A DNA stretch of 64,000 nucleotides from Natronosalvus halobius. GTDB taxonomy: Archaea; Halobacteriota; Halobacteria; Halobacteriales; Natrialbaceae. The stretch spans positions 62,001-126,000 of the forward strand of contig NZ_CP099998.1 of the NCBI RefSeq assembly GCF_024138145.1. The letters are read 5' to 3'. Under the pieces are notes generated by a model. The model made no database searches. It worked only from the letters and a program-made list of their open reading frames with translations, and was not told the DNA's origin. Shown here in pieces: positions 36,122-45,007 of the stretch. The position numbers and the translations under genes were made by a program. Position 1 is the first letter of the stretch, and every line of letters begins with the position of its first letter.

Positions 36122-36516
36122 CCTTCGTCAAATTCCCAGATCGCCCGCGCCGCTCGAAGCACAGATTCAATCGGCAGAGTATTGCTTCTTTTCTGGACGT
36201 AACATCTCCGGGAACGTTTCCGTGAGAACCTCAATAATATATATGGTGAAGTTACACGATTTAAATATGCCTTTCGTACCTGTTATCACGCTATTCCAAC
36301 AGTGAATACTGGTGAGGATATGTGGGTCAAATATATGCCGATAACAACTGTTGGAAGACTAATGAGATATCACATTTGATGTTACTGAATATATTTACTT
36401 TGCAGTGTGAGAAAACCAATCCGTAAGTTTATGGTCTATCTCTCTAATTACCATTCATCGTTCGCGAAATGGTAGCGAGTGTATCGATCTACCAATCGCA
36501 ACGGTGGTGAAACTTC
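36122..36516. promoter_or_regulatory. regulatory region ahead of peptide transporter operon 2
   Basis: 395 AT-rich bases without a gene. Two inverted repeats are visible. TTCCAACAGT (36294-36303) pairs with ACTGTTGGAA (36347-36356). TACCATT (36449-36455) pairs with AATGGTA (36468-36474). A TATA-like gtttatgg lies at about 36428-36435, just before the second repeat. A short GGTGGTG about nine bases before ATG 36517 could serve as ribosome site, so this transcript probably has a leader. Confidence 0.45.
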
Positions 36517-38190
36517 ATGGACAAGCCAAACAAATCAGGACTTGACCGCCGAACCTTCGTTAAGGGGTCAGCTGCAACTGCTGGACTTATCGGCGTTGCC
36601 GGTTGTCTCGGTGGGGAGGACGATGGTAACGGCGGAAACGGTGGCAACGGCGGAAACGGCGGCAATGGTGACAACGATGGATCGGATGACGCGCCAGACG
36701 ACGTCTCACGTGACGAAAAATTATATATCGGTCAATCGAAGGCGCCCGTCCATTTCGATACCATCGAAATGATGGACGTTGATTCGCAGTACATCGGCGA
36801 CCGAATCTATACCGCCTTATATACTTACGACCAGGGAATCGGGCTGCAGCCGAGTGAACTTACGACTGGTCTACCGGAGGAGGAACGCGATGGCCAGCGG
36901 TTTATCGTTGAAATCGTGGATTATGCAGAGTACCACAACGGCGATCCCGTCACCGCTGAAGATATCGTCTACATGGTCGAACAACCGGTTGAGGAAGGAA
37001 CTCGAATGGCTAGTTCCTTCAGTATGGTCGAAGAGTCAACCATCATCGATGAAACGACGGTTCAGTTTGACCTCGAAGCTCCGCACGGGTTATTCCCGAT
37101 CAATCTCTCGCACTTCGTCGCACCAAAATCGGTTCGCGAAGAAGACCCGGAAGCCTTCCCGCAAAATCCAGTCGGTTCCGGACCGTTCAAATTCGTCGAC
37201 TGGAGCGAAGGCGAGTACGTACAAATCGAGCGTTGGGACGACTACTGGGGCGACCACGATCCAAATATCGCCGAGGTTGAGTACATTCCGATCGAGGAGG
37301 ATACCACCCGAGTCACCAATCTCCAGACCGGCGAAGTCGATATGATCGATCATATCCCGCCGAGTCTCTGGGATACGACTCAGGACATACAGGACGGGTT
37401 CGTCTCCGAAGCACAGGGGCTGAACTATTATTACTTCTCGTTCAACTGTAACGAAGGTCCGACGGCGGATCAACAAGTTCGGGAGGCGATTGATCACTGT
37501 TTCAACGCCGACCAGGCGGTCAGTAACTTCGTCGAACCGGCGGGCGCTAGGCAATACAGCCCTGCGGGTCCCGCGTTTATCGAAGAGTGGGATTTCCCGG
37601 AGGACCGCTGGCAGGATTACGCCAACGAACGTGATATCGACCAGGCACAACAACTGTTCGAGGAGGCTGGCGTCCCGGATGGGTACGAATTCCGAATCAT
37701 CACGCCGCCGGACGACATGCGCGAAGAAATTGCCATCAGCGTTGGCAACGGGATTCAAGAGGCAGGGTATGAAGCGCAAGTAGAGCGGCTCGGTTGGGGA
37801 ACCTACATTGACGTATTCACCACCGGGAACGAGGATGACTACAACCTGTACGTCCTTGGCCAGGGAGCGGACCCGAACCTGCCAGAACTGCTTCACCAGA
37901 TGTACCACGACGAAAACGCTGGGGTGAACAATGGCCTCCACTTCGACCCCGATCACGAACTCCACGACATGCTCGAGAATGTCATGTCTGCACCCAACCG
38001 TGAAGATCAGCGGCAACTTCAGATCGACATTATCGATACGGTTCTGGAGAATAAACTCCACATCCCTGTATATGGGCTGATCAACACATGGGCTGCGAAG
38101 GACTTCGTCAAAGACTTCGAAACCCACCCCATCTCACAGGTCAACCCGCGACTCGTGACGGACTACAACAACGTGTGGATAGACCGCTAA
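36517..38190 (+). CDS. dppA: peptide-binding lipoprotein DppA type (SBP family 5, operon 2)
   Basis: 557 residues. The Tat signal has Arg11-Arg12 (LDRRTFVKG), a hydrophobic stretch, and lipobox GVAGC with Cys30. A linker of (GGN)n and Asp residues (about 37-62) follows, then the SBP_bac_5 fold with FIVEIVDYAEYHNGDPVTAE and GSGPFKFVDWSEGEYV. The mature protein is surface-anchored and binds oligopeptides. It begins the plus-strand operon A-B-C-D-F, with a 159-base gap to dppB. It is distinct in sequence from the binding protein of operon 1, so the two importers probably differ in peptide preference. Confidence 0.93.
   Translation: MDKPNKSGLDRRTFVKGSAATAGLIGVAGCLGGEDDGNGGNGGNGGNGGNGDNDGSDDAPDDVSRDEKLYIGQSKAPVHFDTIEMMDVDSQYIGDRIYTALYTYDQGIGLQPSELTTGLPEEERDGQRFIVEIVDYAEYHNGDPVTAEDIVYMVEQPVEEGTRMASSFSMVEESTIIDETTVQFDLEAPHGLFPINLSHFVAPKSVREEDPEAFPQNPVGSGPFKFVDWSEGEYVQIERWDDYWGDHDPNIAEVEYIPIEEDTTRVTNLQTGEVDMIDHIPPSLWDTTQDIQDGFVSEAQGLNYYYFSFNCNEGPTADQQVREAIDHCFNADQAVSNFVEPAGARQYSPAGPAFIEEWDFPEDRWQDYANERDIDQAQQLFEEAGVPDGYEFRIITPPDDMREEIAISVGNGIQEAGYEAQVERLGWGTYIDVFTTGNEDDYNLYVLGQGADPNLPELLHQMYHDENAGVNNGLHFDPDHELHDMLENVMSAPNREDQRQLQIDIIDTVLENKLHIPVYGLINTWAAKDFVKDFETHPISQVNPRLVTDYNNVWIDR
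36625..36675. repeat. in-frame microsatellite encoding (Gly-Gly-Asn)n in the DppA2 linker
   Basis: Variants of ggcggaaac / ggtggcaac are repeated about five times, giving alternating GGN. Unit gains or losses keep the frame when a multiple of three changes, so linker length could vary between strains. Confidence 0.6.
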
Positions 38191-38349
38191 CTGACGGTCC
38201 CCAGAGGCTGCATCGCCTCGTCCCTTCACCCGACATAGTTAAGTACCAGGAAGATACATAAAACGTATCAAGGTATGGTGAAGCGTATCAAATGGAGAAT
38301 ATGAATTTGCCTTCAAAAATAGACAACGTTCGTCACGCTATTCGATAAT

Positions 38350-39387
38350 ATGTCGCTTGGAAGATATATACTCAATCGCTTACTCCAGTCGGTACCTGTT
38401 GTGATCGGAATTATCACGATCACGTTTATCCTAATCAACCTGATGCCTGGGGACCCGATTCGGATAATGATCGTCGAAGGTGGGGCGGATCCGGAAGTTA
38501 TACGGAAACTCGAGTCCCGCTATGGATTAGACCAACCGCTTCACGAACGGTACTTCAACTATCTGTTGGGTGTTTTTCAGGGTGATCTTGGTGAGAGTAT
38601 CCACTATGGCGTCCCAGTCGTGGAGAAGATTTTCGAACGACTACCAGCGACACTTCTGCTCGTCGTGTCGGCGTTCACCTTCGCTATTTCAATGGCAGTC
38701 CCGCTCGGTGTGCTTGCAGCGCATCGAAAGAACAAACCGACGGATCATCTCTCCCGTATCGTCGCACTGATTGGAGTGAGCACACCGTCGTTCTGGATTG
38801 GTCTCTTGCTCATCATCCTCTTCGCCTTCCACCTACAGTGGTTGCCATCGTCGGGACTCATCTACCCGTGGGCAGATCCTGATTCGGTTAGATTTCTTGA
38901 AGGGGGACTCCTTGGATCGACGCTTGTATCGATCCACCCACGGCTTGCCGTCTTGTATCAGGCTGCTCGCCATTTGCTACTTCCAACAATAGCGTTGGGT
39001 ACGCTTCAAATGGCGGCAATTATGCGCATCGAACGGGCGGAGATGCTCGAAACCTTGCAGGCAGATTACGTCGAACTCGCTCGTGCATACGGCGTATCAG
39101 AGAGGACGATCCTCCGCCGACATGCGTTCCGGGTAGCGCAATTGCCCGTCGTCACCATCGTCGGATTGAATTTAACTTCAGCGCTCGGTGGGGCGGTCCT
39201 GATTGAAACCGTTTTCAACATCAACGGCCTCGGAAGATTGATAATTGAGGCGATCCAGAACCTGGATTACCCACTTGTGATGGGTACAACGATCTTCTTT
39301 GGATTGGTGTTTGTCATTGGGGTTATCATAACCGACGTGTCCTACGCGTACATCGACCCACGAGTGAGTTACGGGGAGCGTGAATAG
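38350..39387 (+). CDS. dppB: peptide ABC transporter permease DppB type (operon 2)
   Basis: 345 residues. N-terminal SLGRYILNRLLQSVPVVIG and NLMPGDPIRIM are standard DppB. GDLGESIHYG comes in the outer loop, the EAA loop is ADYVELARAYGVSERTILR, and NINGLGRLIIEA and YIDPRVSYGE are at the C-terminus. Compared with the family there is a longer loop (about 165-215, around LIYPWADPDSVRFLEGG), common in haloarchaeal and other longer DppB forms. Six TM helices are expected. It is followed after two bases by dppC. Confidence 0.93.
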   Translation: MSLGRYILNRLLQSVPVVIGIITITFILINLMPGDPIRIMIVEGGADPEVIRKLESRYGLDQPLHERYFNYLLGVFQGDLGESIHYGVPVVEKIFERLPATLLLVVSAFTFAISMAVPLGVLAAHRKNKPTDHLSRIVALIGVSTPSFWIGLLLIILFAFHLQWLPSSGLIYPWADPDSVRFLEGGLLGSTLVSIHPRLAVLYQAARHLLLPTIALGTLQMAAIMRIERAEMLETLQADYVELARAYGVSERTILRRHAFRVAQLPVVTIVGLNLTSALGGAVLIETVFNINGLGRLIIEAIQNLDYPLVMGTTIFFGLVFVIGVIITDVSYAYIDPRVSYGERE

Positions 39388-39389
39388 TC

Positions 39390-40358
39390 ATGGCTACGAG
39401 TAAAACACAACCGAACGAAAAGGTGGGCGTAGAGAGTGAATCGATAGACAGTACCGGAGACGTCGCCGTTGGCTGGCGGTACTCGTTAAAAAAGGTAAAA
39501 CAGGATACGACGGCGCGATTGGGACTCTATGTGATTGCGGTGATGACCGCAATGGCCGTGGTCGTCTCAATCGATTACTACCTGTTGGACTACTACATAG
39601 CCGAAACCTTCTGGTATCACCCTGCGAAAGATCCCGACCAGATTAACCAACTCCAACCACCTGCGTTCACAAGCGAGGGCTCCTGGTCACATCCGTTGGG
39701 AACGGACTCTCGAGGCCGTGACGTCCTCGCGCGCCTTATCTACGGATCTCGAATCTCGATGACTGTCGGCCTTGCTGCTACGTTCCTCGGTCTCGTTGGC
39801 GGTACCATCGTCGGCTCCGTTGCCGGATACTATGGTGGCTGGGTCGACGATATACTGATGCGTATCGTCGAGACTATCTATTCCATCCCCTTCCTCGTCC
39901 TCATCATCGCGTTTATGGCGGCGATCGGGACTCGTGACGTCATGTATGCCACCATCGGCGTTGGGATCGCCATTATACCCGTGTTCGCTCGCCTAATCCG
40001 TTCGCGCGTACTGAGCGTCCGGGAGGAAGAGTACGTCGAGGCTGCTCGAGCAGCCGGGGTGAAAGACCGGAAAATAATCGTCCGGCACATCATCCCCAAC
40101 AGCTTTGCGCCCGTAATGGTGCAAGCGACTCTCCAAATAGGGATCTGCATTCTCATCGTCGCTGGGCTCTCGTTCCTTGGCTACGGGGCCCAGCCACCGA
40201 CTCCTGATTGGGGCCAAATGCTAGCATCGTCGCGAAACTTCATGATCCCGAACCCATGGCTTAGCATCTGGCCAGGGCTGGCAATCCTCATTACCGTAAT
40301 GGGGTTCAACCTTCTCGGTGACGGGTTACAAGATGCGCTTGACCCACGCTCTCGGTGA
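39390..40358 (+). CDS. dppC: peptide ABC transporter permease DppC type (operon 2)
   Basis: 322 residues with a 40-residue polar N-terminal tail, a first TM helix at about 47-66, then HPLGTDSRGRDVLARLIYG (DppC signature), an EAA loop EEYVEAARAAGVKDRKI, and SFLGYGAQPPTPDWGQML near the C-terminus. It starts two bases after the dppB stop, and dppD starts five bases after its own stop, so translation is tightly linked. It forms the membrane channel with DppB2. Confidence 0.93.
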   Translation: MATSKTQPNEKVGVESESIDSTGDVAVGWRYSLKKVKQDTTARLGLYVIAVMTAMAVVVSIDYYLLDYYIAETFWYHPAKDPDQINQLQPPAFTSEGSWSHPLGTDSRGRDVLARLIYGSRISMTVGLAATFLGLVGGTIVGSVAGYYGGWVDDILMRIVETIYSIPFLVLIIAFMAAIGTRDVMYATIGVGIAIIPVFARLIRSRVLSVREEEYVEAARAAGVKDRKIIVRHIIPNSFAPVMVQATLQIGICILIVAGLSFLGYGAQPPTPDWGQMLASSRNFMIPNPWLSIWPGLAILITVMGFNLLGDGLQDALDPRSR

Positions 40359-40363
40359 TATAA

Positions 40364-41455
40364 ATGACTGATAACACACTACTTTCAGTACGGAATCTCA
40401 AAACCCACTTCTTCACCGAAGGGGGCGTCGTACGGGCAGTTGACGAAATTTCGTTCGATGTAACCGAAGGCGAGATCGTTGGACTAGTTGGCGAGTCAGG
40501 CGCTGGCAAAAGTGTTGCTTCGAAGAGTCTGATGCGGCTCATCCACTCACCTGGGGAGATCGTCGCCGGCGAAATAATCTACAAGGGAGAAACGATTTTC
40601 GCCCTTGAGGAAGGCTCTGATGAAGAACTGCGGCCGAGAGATGATATGCTCTCAAACGAAGAAGTCCGCAAACGGATCCGTGGAAACGAGATTGCGATGA
40701 TCTTCCAGGATCCGATGGAAAGCCTCAATCCGGTACTCACCGTCGGTAATCAACTACAAGAATTTATCGAATTAAATACGGATCTCGATAAAGGTGCGGC
40801 TCGAGAACGCGCGATCGAGATGCTCGCCGAGGTCGGGATCCCCAAGCCAGCTGAGCGATACAGCGACTACCCACACCAATTCTCAGGCGGCATGCGCCAA
40901 CGAGTTCTGATAGCGATGGCACTCGCGTGTGAACCAAGCCTAATCATCGCCGACGAACCGACGACGGCGCTCGACGTCACCATTGAAGGACAGATTATCG
41001 AACTCGTCAAAGATCTCCAAAAGGAGTACGGAACGAGTTTCATTTGGGTTACCCACGACATGGGCGTGGTTGCAGAAATTTGTGATCGAGTGAACGTGAT
41101 GTATCTCGGCCAGATCGTGGAGCAAGCGGAGGTCAACGATCTGTTTCACGAGACGAAGCACCCGTACACGCAGGCCCTACTCGACTCGATTCCGCGTCCG
41201 GACCAATCAATCGAACGAGTCGAGCCAATTAAAGGCGAAATTCCATCGGCGATTAGCCCGCCGAGAGGCTGTCGCTTCCATACGCGGTGTCCGTATGCGA
41301 GGGAAGCGTGTATGGAGGTCATCCCGGCGCTAGAAGACTTTAGTGAGCCGCAATCTCACCCCCATCGGGCAGCCTGCATCAAACATGACAACGAACTTTA
41401 CAGTTCTACTGAACCAATAAGGAATGCTGCACGAAATATAGGTGAGACCCAATGA
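40364..41455 (+). CDS. dppD: peptide ABC transporter ATP-binding protein DppD type (operon 2)
   Basis: 363 residues with Walker [10 protein letters not shown]-loop [10 protein letters not shown], signature FSGGMRQR, Walker [13 protein letters not shown] and VTHDMGV. The C-terminal oligopeptide domain has [18 protein letters not shown] and a later AACIKH, the four-Cys arrangement. An acidic insertion after the Walker A domain ([14 protein letters not shown]) is longer than in most DppD proteins. Its stop overlaps the start of dppF by four bases (ATGA). Confidence 0.94.
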   Translation: MTDNTLLSVRNLKTHFFTEGGVVRAVDEISFDVTEGEIVGLVGESGAGKSVASKSLMRLIHSPGEIVAGEIIYKGETIFALEEGSDEELRPRDDMLSNEEVRKRIRGNEIAMIFQDPMESLNPVLTVGNQLQEFIELNTDLDKGAARERAIEMLAEVGIPKPAERYSDYPHQFSGGMRQRVLIAMALACEPSLIIADEPTTALDVTIEGQIIELVKDLQKEYGTSFIWVTHDMGVVAEICDRVNVMYLGQIVEQAEVNDLFHETKHPYTQALLDSIPRPDQSIERVEPIKGEIPSAISPPRGCRFHTRCPYAREACMEVIPALEDFSEPQSHPHRAACIKHDNELYSSTEPIRNAARNIGETQ

Positions 41456-42735
41456 GCGAATCATCACTTAACACGCAGCACACGAGTACTGAAAGTGAGT
41501 CGATACTGCAACTTGAAGGAGTATCGAAACACTTCGACGTCGACTCAGGACTTCTCGAAGGGATACGTCATAGATTAACAAACGCCGATCAAGAAACGGT
41601 CAGAGCGGTTGAAGACGTTAGTTTTGACGTTAAAAAAGGGGAGACGTTCGGCCTCGTCGGCGAATCCGGATGCGGAAAGAGTACGCTCGCTCGTGCGATA
41701 TTGCAACTTATCCGGCCTACTGGCGGCCGCGTCTACTTCCAGGGTGAGGACCTCTGCGAGCTATCTCAGCGAGAGATCCGCTCGAAGCGACGAGATATGC
41801 AGATGGTCTTTCAAGATCCACAATCTTCTCTCAACCCCCGACTCAAAGTTGGCCAAATCATCGAAGAACCGATGGAGGCTCACGGAATCCTTGACGAGGC
41901 GGGAAGGGAGGAAAAAGCCCGAGAACTTCTTTCGAAAGTTGGCCTTTCACAGGACCACTACGACAGATATCCCCATGCATTCTCCGGCGGGCAGCGACAG
42001 CGCATCAATCTTGCTCGTGCATTGAGTGTCGAACCGGATCTAGTCGTTTGTGACGAACCGGTCTCGGCACTGGACGTGTCGGTCCAGGCTCAGGTACTTA
42101 ACCTAATGGCAGACTTGCAGGACGAGTTCGATCTCACGTATATTATCATCAGCCATGACCTGAGCGTGATTCGATACATCTGTGACCGCGTCGCAGTCAT
42201 GTATCTTGGTCACATCGTCGAATTGGCGGAGAGCAATTTGATTTTCGACGATCCAAAACATCCCTACACACGGGCGTTGCTGGGGTCAATACCCGTTCCG
42301 GATCCGCAAAAGTCTGAAGTCAGAAGCGTTATTCGCGGAGAAGTTCCGAGCCCGATCAATCCCCCCAGTGGCTGCCGGTTTCGAACCCGATGTCAGTCTA
42401 TCATTCCGGCTGAGCAGTACGACTTCTCCGACGAAGCGTGGCAGACGACCCTGGACTACATTCGATCGGTCAAGTATCGCGAAATATCATCCAGCACGTT
42501 CGAAGCAACCTATGAGGAGATCTTCGGTGGCGTTCAACTAGACCCAGATGCCGAACGAATAATCCGTTCTACGCTTGAAGATGTTCACGCCAACAAGTGG
42601 GAGCAAGCAACAGAGACGCTGACCGAGACGTTCATAAAGACGAGTATCTGCGCTCAAGAACGGCCTATCTATCGAATCAAGAATAGCGAGGGATCGCGGT
42701 ACGTGGAGTGTCACCTCTACCGAAACCAGCAATAA
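41452..42735 (+). CDS. dppF: peptide ABC transporter ATP-binding protein DppF type (operon 2), long C-terminal form
   Basis: 427 residues with Walker [40 protein letters not shown] (here VVCDEPVSALD) and ISHDLSV. The C-terminal Cys motif is split. PPSGCRFRTRC is followed by some 85 residues rich in acidic and aromatic residues (around SVKYREISSSTFEATYEEIF) before the third Cys (TSICAQERP) and fourth (VECHLY). Operon 1 DppF has only a short spacer there. The gene ends the operon; downstream lies a minus-strand gene. It is a cytoplasmic ATPase partner of DppD2. Confidence 0.93.
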   Translation: MSESSLNTQHTSTESESILQLEGVSKHFDVDSGLLEGIRHRLTNADQETVRAVEDVSFDVKKGETFGLVGESGCGKSTLARAILQLIRPTGGRVYFQGEDLCELSQREIRSKRRDMQMVFQDPQSSLNPRLKVGQIIEEPMEAHGILDEAGREEKARELLSKVGLSQDHYDRYPHAFSGGQRQRINLARALSVEPDLVVCDEPVSALDVSVQAQVLNLMADLQDEFDLTYIIISHDLSVIRYICDRVAVMYLGHIVELAESNLIFDDPKHPYTRALLGSIPVPDPQKSEVRSVIRGEVPSPINPPSGCRFRTRCQSIIPAEQYDFSDEAWQTTLDYIRSVKYREISSSTFEATYEEIFGGVQLDPDAERIIRSTLEDVHANKWEQATETLTETFIKTSICAQERPIYRIKNSEGSRYVECHLYRNQQ

Positions 42736-42827
42736 CGGTCCTTGTTCGTTCTAATGACGAGGAGTATTGCCTCAGGTGGAGCCCACTAGCGAGACACTGC
42801 TCTCTCGGCCGACCGCGTGGACACCCG

Positions 42828-43346
42828 TCACTCGATTGTAATCGTCGTCGAAGCGGACGGACGTGAACGGCCATACCGAGCATCAACGAAGGCCGTAATT
42901 TCGTACTCGCCGCTTGGCGCAGGGACCCATCTCGTTGGGGAGTCATTTCGTTTGAACTGGCCGTCCCAGACTCGCCGAATTCGCTTCGTTTCTCCTGCAC
43001 GAAAAGATAGCTTGTTAGGTTGACGACGTCGATACTCGGGTTCATTACTTGCTGCTAACTCTCCATCGACGGTCCATCCCCACTGTCGGGCGGTCGGCGT
43101 TTCAATGCTGATCGGCGCTGGCAACCGATTTTTAAATATAATATCGATCGTGACTGGTTCCGTTACTCGATACGTCGTCTTGTCCGTGCTGATCGAGACG
43201 GCGAGCGATAGGACGGCGAGTCGCTGCGGGACCAGTGGCTCTAGAAGCGCCGAGAGATAGTTCTTCGTTTCGTCGAACCCGTACTGATCGCCGCTCTGGC
43301 GTTGACGTCGGCCGGACGGTGGATCTGCAGGTGGTGATGGAACCAT
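42828..43346 (-). CDS. BsuPI-like Ig-fold protein of unknown role
   Basis: 172 residues with no signal peptide or TM helix. After a disordered Pro/Arg/Gln-rich N-terminus (1-30) comes a beta-sandwich pattern: VLSLAVSISTDKTTYRVTEP, VTIDIIFKNRLPAPISIET, ARQWGWTVDG, then FRAGETKRIRRVWDG and a final PSGEYEITAFVDA. The spacing (N-rich strand, W in the middle, G-E-T then W-x-G, P-x-G-x-Y) resembles the intracellular proteinase inhibitor BsuPI fold widely found in haloarchaea. Whether it inhibits a protease is unknown. It is convergent with the transporter operon and divergent from the first cupin. Confidence 0.6.
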   Translation of the reverse strand: MVPSPPADPPSGRRQRQSGDQYGFDETKNYLSALLEPLVPQRLAVLSLAVSISTDKTTYRVTEPVTIDIIFKNRLPAPISIETPTARQWGWTVDGELAASNEPEYRRRQPNKLSFRAGETKRIRRVWDGQFKRNDSPTRWVPAPSGEYEITAFVDARYGRSRPSASTTITIE

Positions 43347-43453
43347 GCACTGATTTGTTTCTATTCGAGAGCGGACAGCTATATAAACGTGACTAACGGG
43401 CGGTTAGTACCTGTTTCGGCACACTCTTGTGCCCGCTGTCGTAAATACGAGTC

Positions 43454-43837
43454 ATGGGCTATCACACGGTCTCGATAGACGACATTCCCTCTCACCCCAA
43501 ACACGAATGCGATCGACGGACGCTTTCGGCGATACTCGAGCTTGAACACGTCGGATTGAGCGTCTATACGGTAAATCCTGGGGAACAGGTTCCACAGCAT
43601 TATCATCTTCATGAAACACAAGAAGAACTCTTCTACGTTCTCGATGGAGAAATGAAGGTTGAGACGCCAGCTACGGAATACACCGTCAATAGCGACGAGA
43701 TATTCGTCGTTGAGCCAGGAAATTACCACCGGGCGTTCAACAGTGAAACGGCCGAGGAGACGCTCCGTGTTATCGCAATCGGGGGACCGAACGTTCGCGA
43801 CGGAAAAATCCATGACGAAGATGAACAGACCAGCTAA
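43454..43837 (+). CDS. cupin domain protein
   Basis: 127 residues, a single cupin barrel. Motif 1 is QHYHLHETQEELFYVLDGE with the metal His/His/Glu set, and motif 2 includes VVEPGNYHRAFNSE with the fourth His. The N-terminus MGYHTVSIDDIPSHPK is typical of small haloarchaeal cupins. Such proteins bind a divalent metal and may be dioxygenases, isomerases or storage/sensor proteins; function is not assignable. It is convergent with a second cupin gene 87 bases downstream. Confidence 0.85.
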   Translation: MGYHTVSIDDIPSHPKHECDRRTLSAILELEHVGLSVYTVNPGEQVPQHYHLHETQEELFYVLDGEMKVETPATEYTVNSDEIFVVEPGNYHRAFNSETAEETLRVIAIGGPNVRDGKIHDEDEQTS

Positions 43838-43924
43838 TCTGACGATAAATATGGTGTGAGGTGGCTAATCTGATACCCAATTGTGAACGTATCTGTCGAA
43901 CACAGGTATTGCCTTCGTGCCGAC

Positions 43925-44449
43925 TTACTCCGTTTCTCCAGTCCAGTAATCGACGGCATCCGATTGCTCAAAATACCGGTTGAGTGGTTCACCATCTATG
44001 GTTGCCGATGCTGACCCGGCAAAGGCGCCAACCTTGTTTGAATCCGGATAGATCGAAATTTCGGGTTCATTCATCGTCGAGAAGCAGAGGTATCGTAGCG
44101 GTGCATCGGAGTCGTTGATAACGCGGCGAGCATATTCTTCACCAACGGGAAATGTAAGATAGTCTCCCGATGTGATGGTTGCAGTACCGCGCCTCGCCCG
44201 CAGGGTCCCCCTCCCTTCTAGCACATATATCGCTTCTTCGTTAGCGGTGTGGTAATGGTACGGCCACGATTTTCCCCCAGGCGGTAGTTCGTATAGACTA
44301 CATCCAAGTTGTTCGCCACCTGCCTCCTCAGCCAATTTCTTACGTTTGATGTCGAATCCCGTTTGGTGGGACTTCTGTATCCACTCAACATCGTTTTCGT
44401 TAACGTGTCGTGATCGTGCGTCCTCACCAGACTCGTCGTTTTGTGCCAT
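43925..44449 (-). CDS. cupin domain protein (larger)
   Basis: 174 residues. Motif 1 is YHYHTANEEAIYVLEGRGTLR. Motif 2 is weaker (FPVGEEYARRVINDSD) and lacks the usual PxxxxH His, so the metal site may be incomplete. The C-terminus EISIYPDSNKVGAFA resembles cupins of the COG3837 kind. The start is ATG 44449. The neighbours are the small cupin (convergent) and, across a 558-base gap, the polyamine transporter. No function can be given. Confidence 0.82.
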   Translation of the reverse strand: MAQNDESGEDARSRHVNENDVEWIQKSHQTGFDIKRKKLAEEAGGEQLGCSLYELPPGGKSWPYHYHTANEEAIYVLEGRGTLRARRGTATITSGDYLTFPVGEEYARRVINDSDAPLRYLCFSTMNEPEISIYPDSNKVGAFAGSASATIDGEPLNRYFEQSDAVDYWTGETE

Positions 44450-45007
44450 GTCTCACTTCTCTTAGCCGCAGTCGCATAAACAGATGCGATTTCTGGGGAA
44501 ATCACGAGGCTATGCTGACCACTCGCGCGGCTAAACCGGTGCCAGCAGATGATCTCTGCTTAGTAGTGCTCGCGCCCAACAAAGACTCCACGCATCGCTT
44601 GATGTCGTTTCCCACCTCCCGCTTGATAGGGTTCATTGATCACTCCATTGTGATCCATCATCCGGGATCAATTAACCCGTCTCAGTAACTCGTTTTCTTG
44701 ACCGATGGGAGGTTGCGTATCTCAGAGTGTCTTACATGGCTTCGCAATGTCGTCCACAGTCTACGCGCGGGCAACCGCACAGGAGGTCGGCCGTGATCGA
44801 TGTTTTGTGTATGTCTGTTGATTACCATTTGGATCAGTATTGCTACGTCTATGTGTTTGAGCGGTTAAATGTCGATCGGCTCGACTGACTCCCATCAACC
44901 TACGGTCCATACGCTGTATCTGTTTTCAACACGTGCCGGTCCGAAAATACCAGCTAATTCTCAATTTATCCGAAACCTTTATAAAAGTGTGCTAGTGTTT
45001 CTCTACT
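44450..45007. other. divergent intergenic region
   Basis: 558 bases between the minus-strand cupin and the plus-strand binding-protein gene. No frame has a recognisable product. The only clear signal is the TATA element at 44978-44985. Confidence 0.4.
44978..44985 (+). promoter_or_regulatory. TATA box of the polyamine-type transporter operon
   Basis: tttataaa is centred about 26-27 bases before ATG 45008, with no ribosome site in between. It is the clearest leaderless haloarchaeal promoter in the window. Confidence 0.7.

Noticed and set aside
37090-38127. 345-codon minus-strand ORF
   Set aside because: Entirely antisense to the dppA gene of operon 2, whose plus-strand product has clear lipoprotein and SBP motifs.
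44410-44688. 92-codon plus-strand ORF next to the cupin
   Set aside because: Overlaps the cupin gene start on the other strand; basic, no motif, no promoter.
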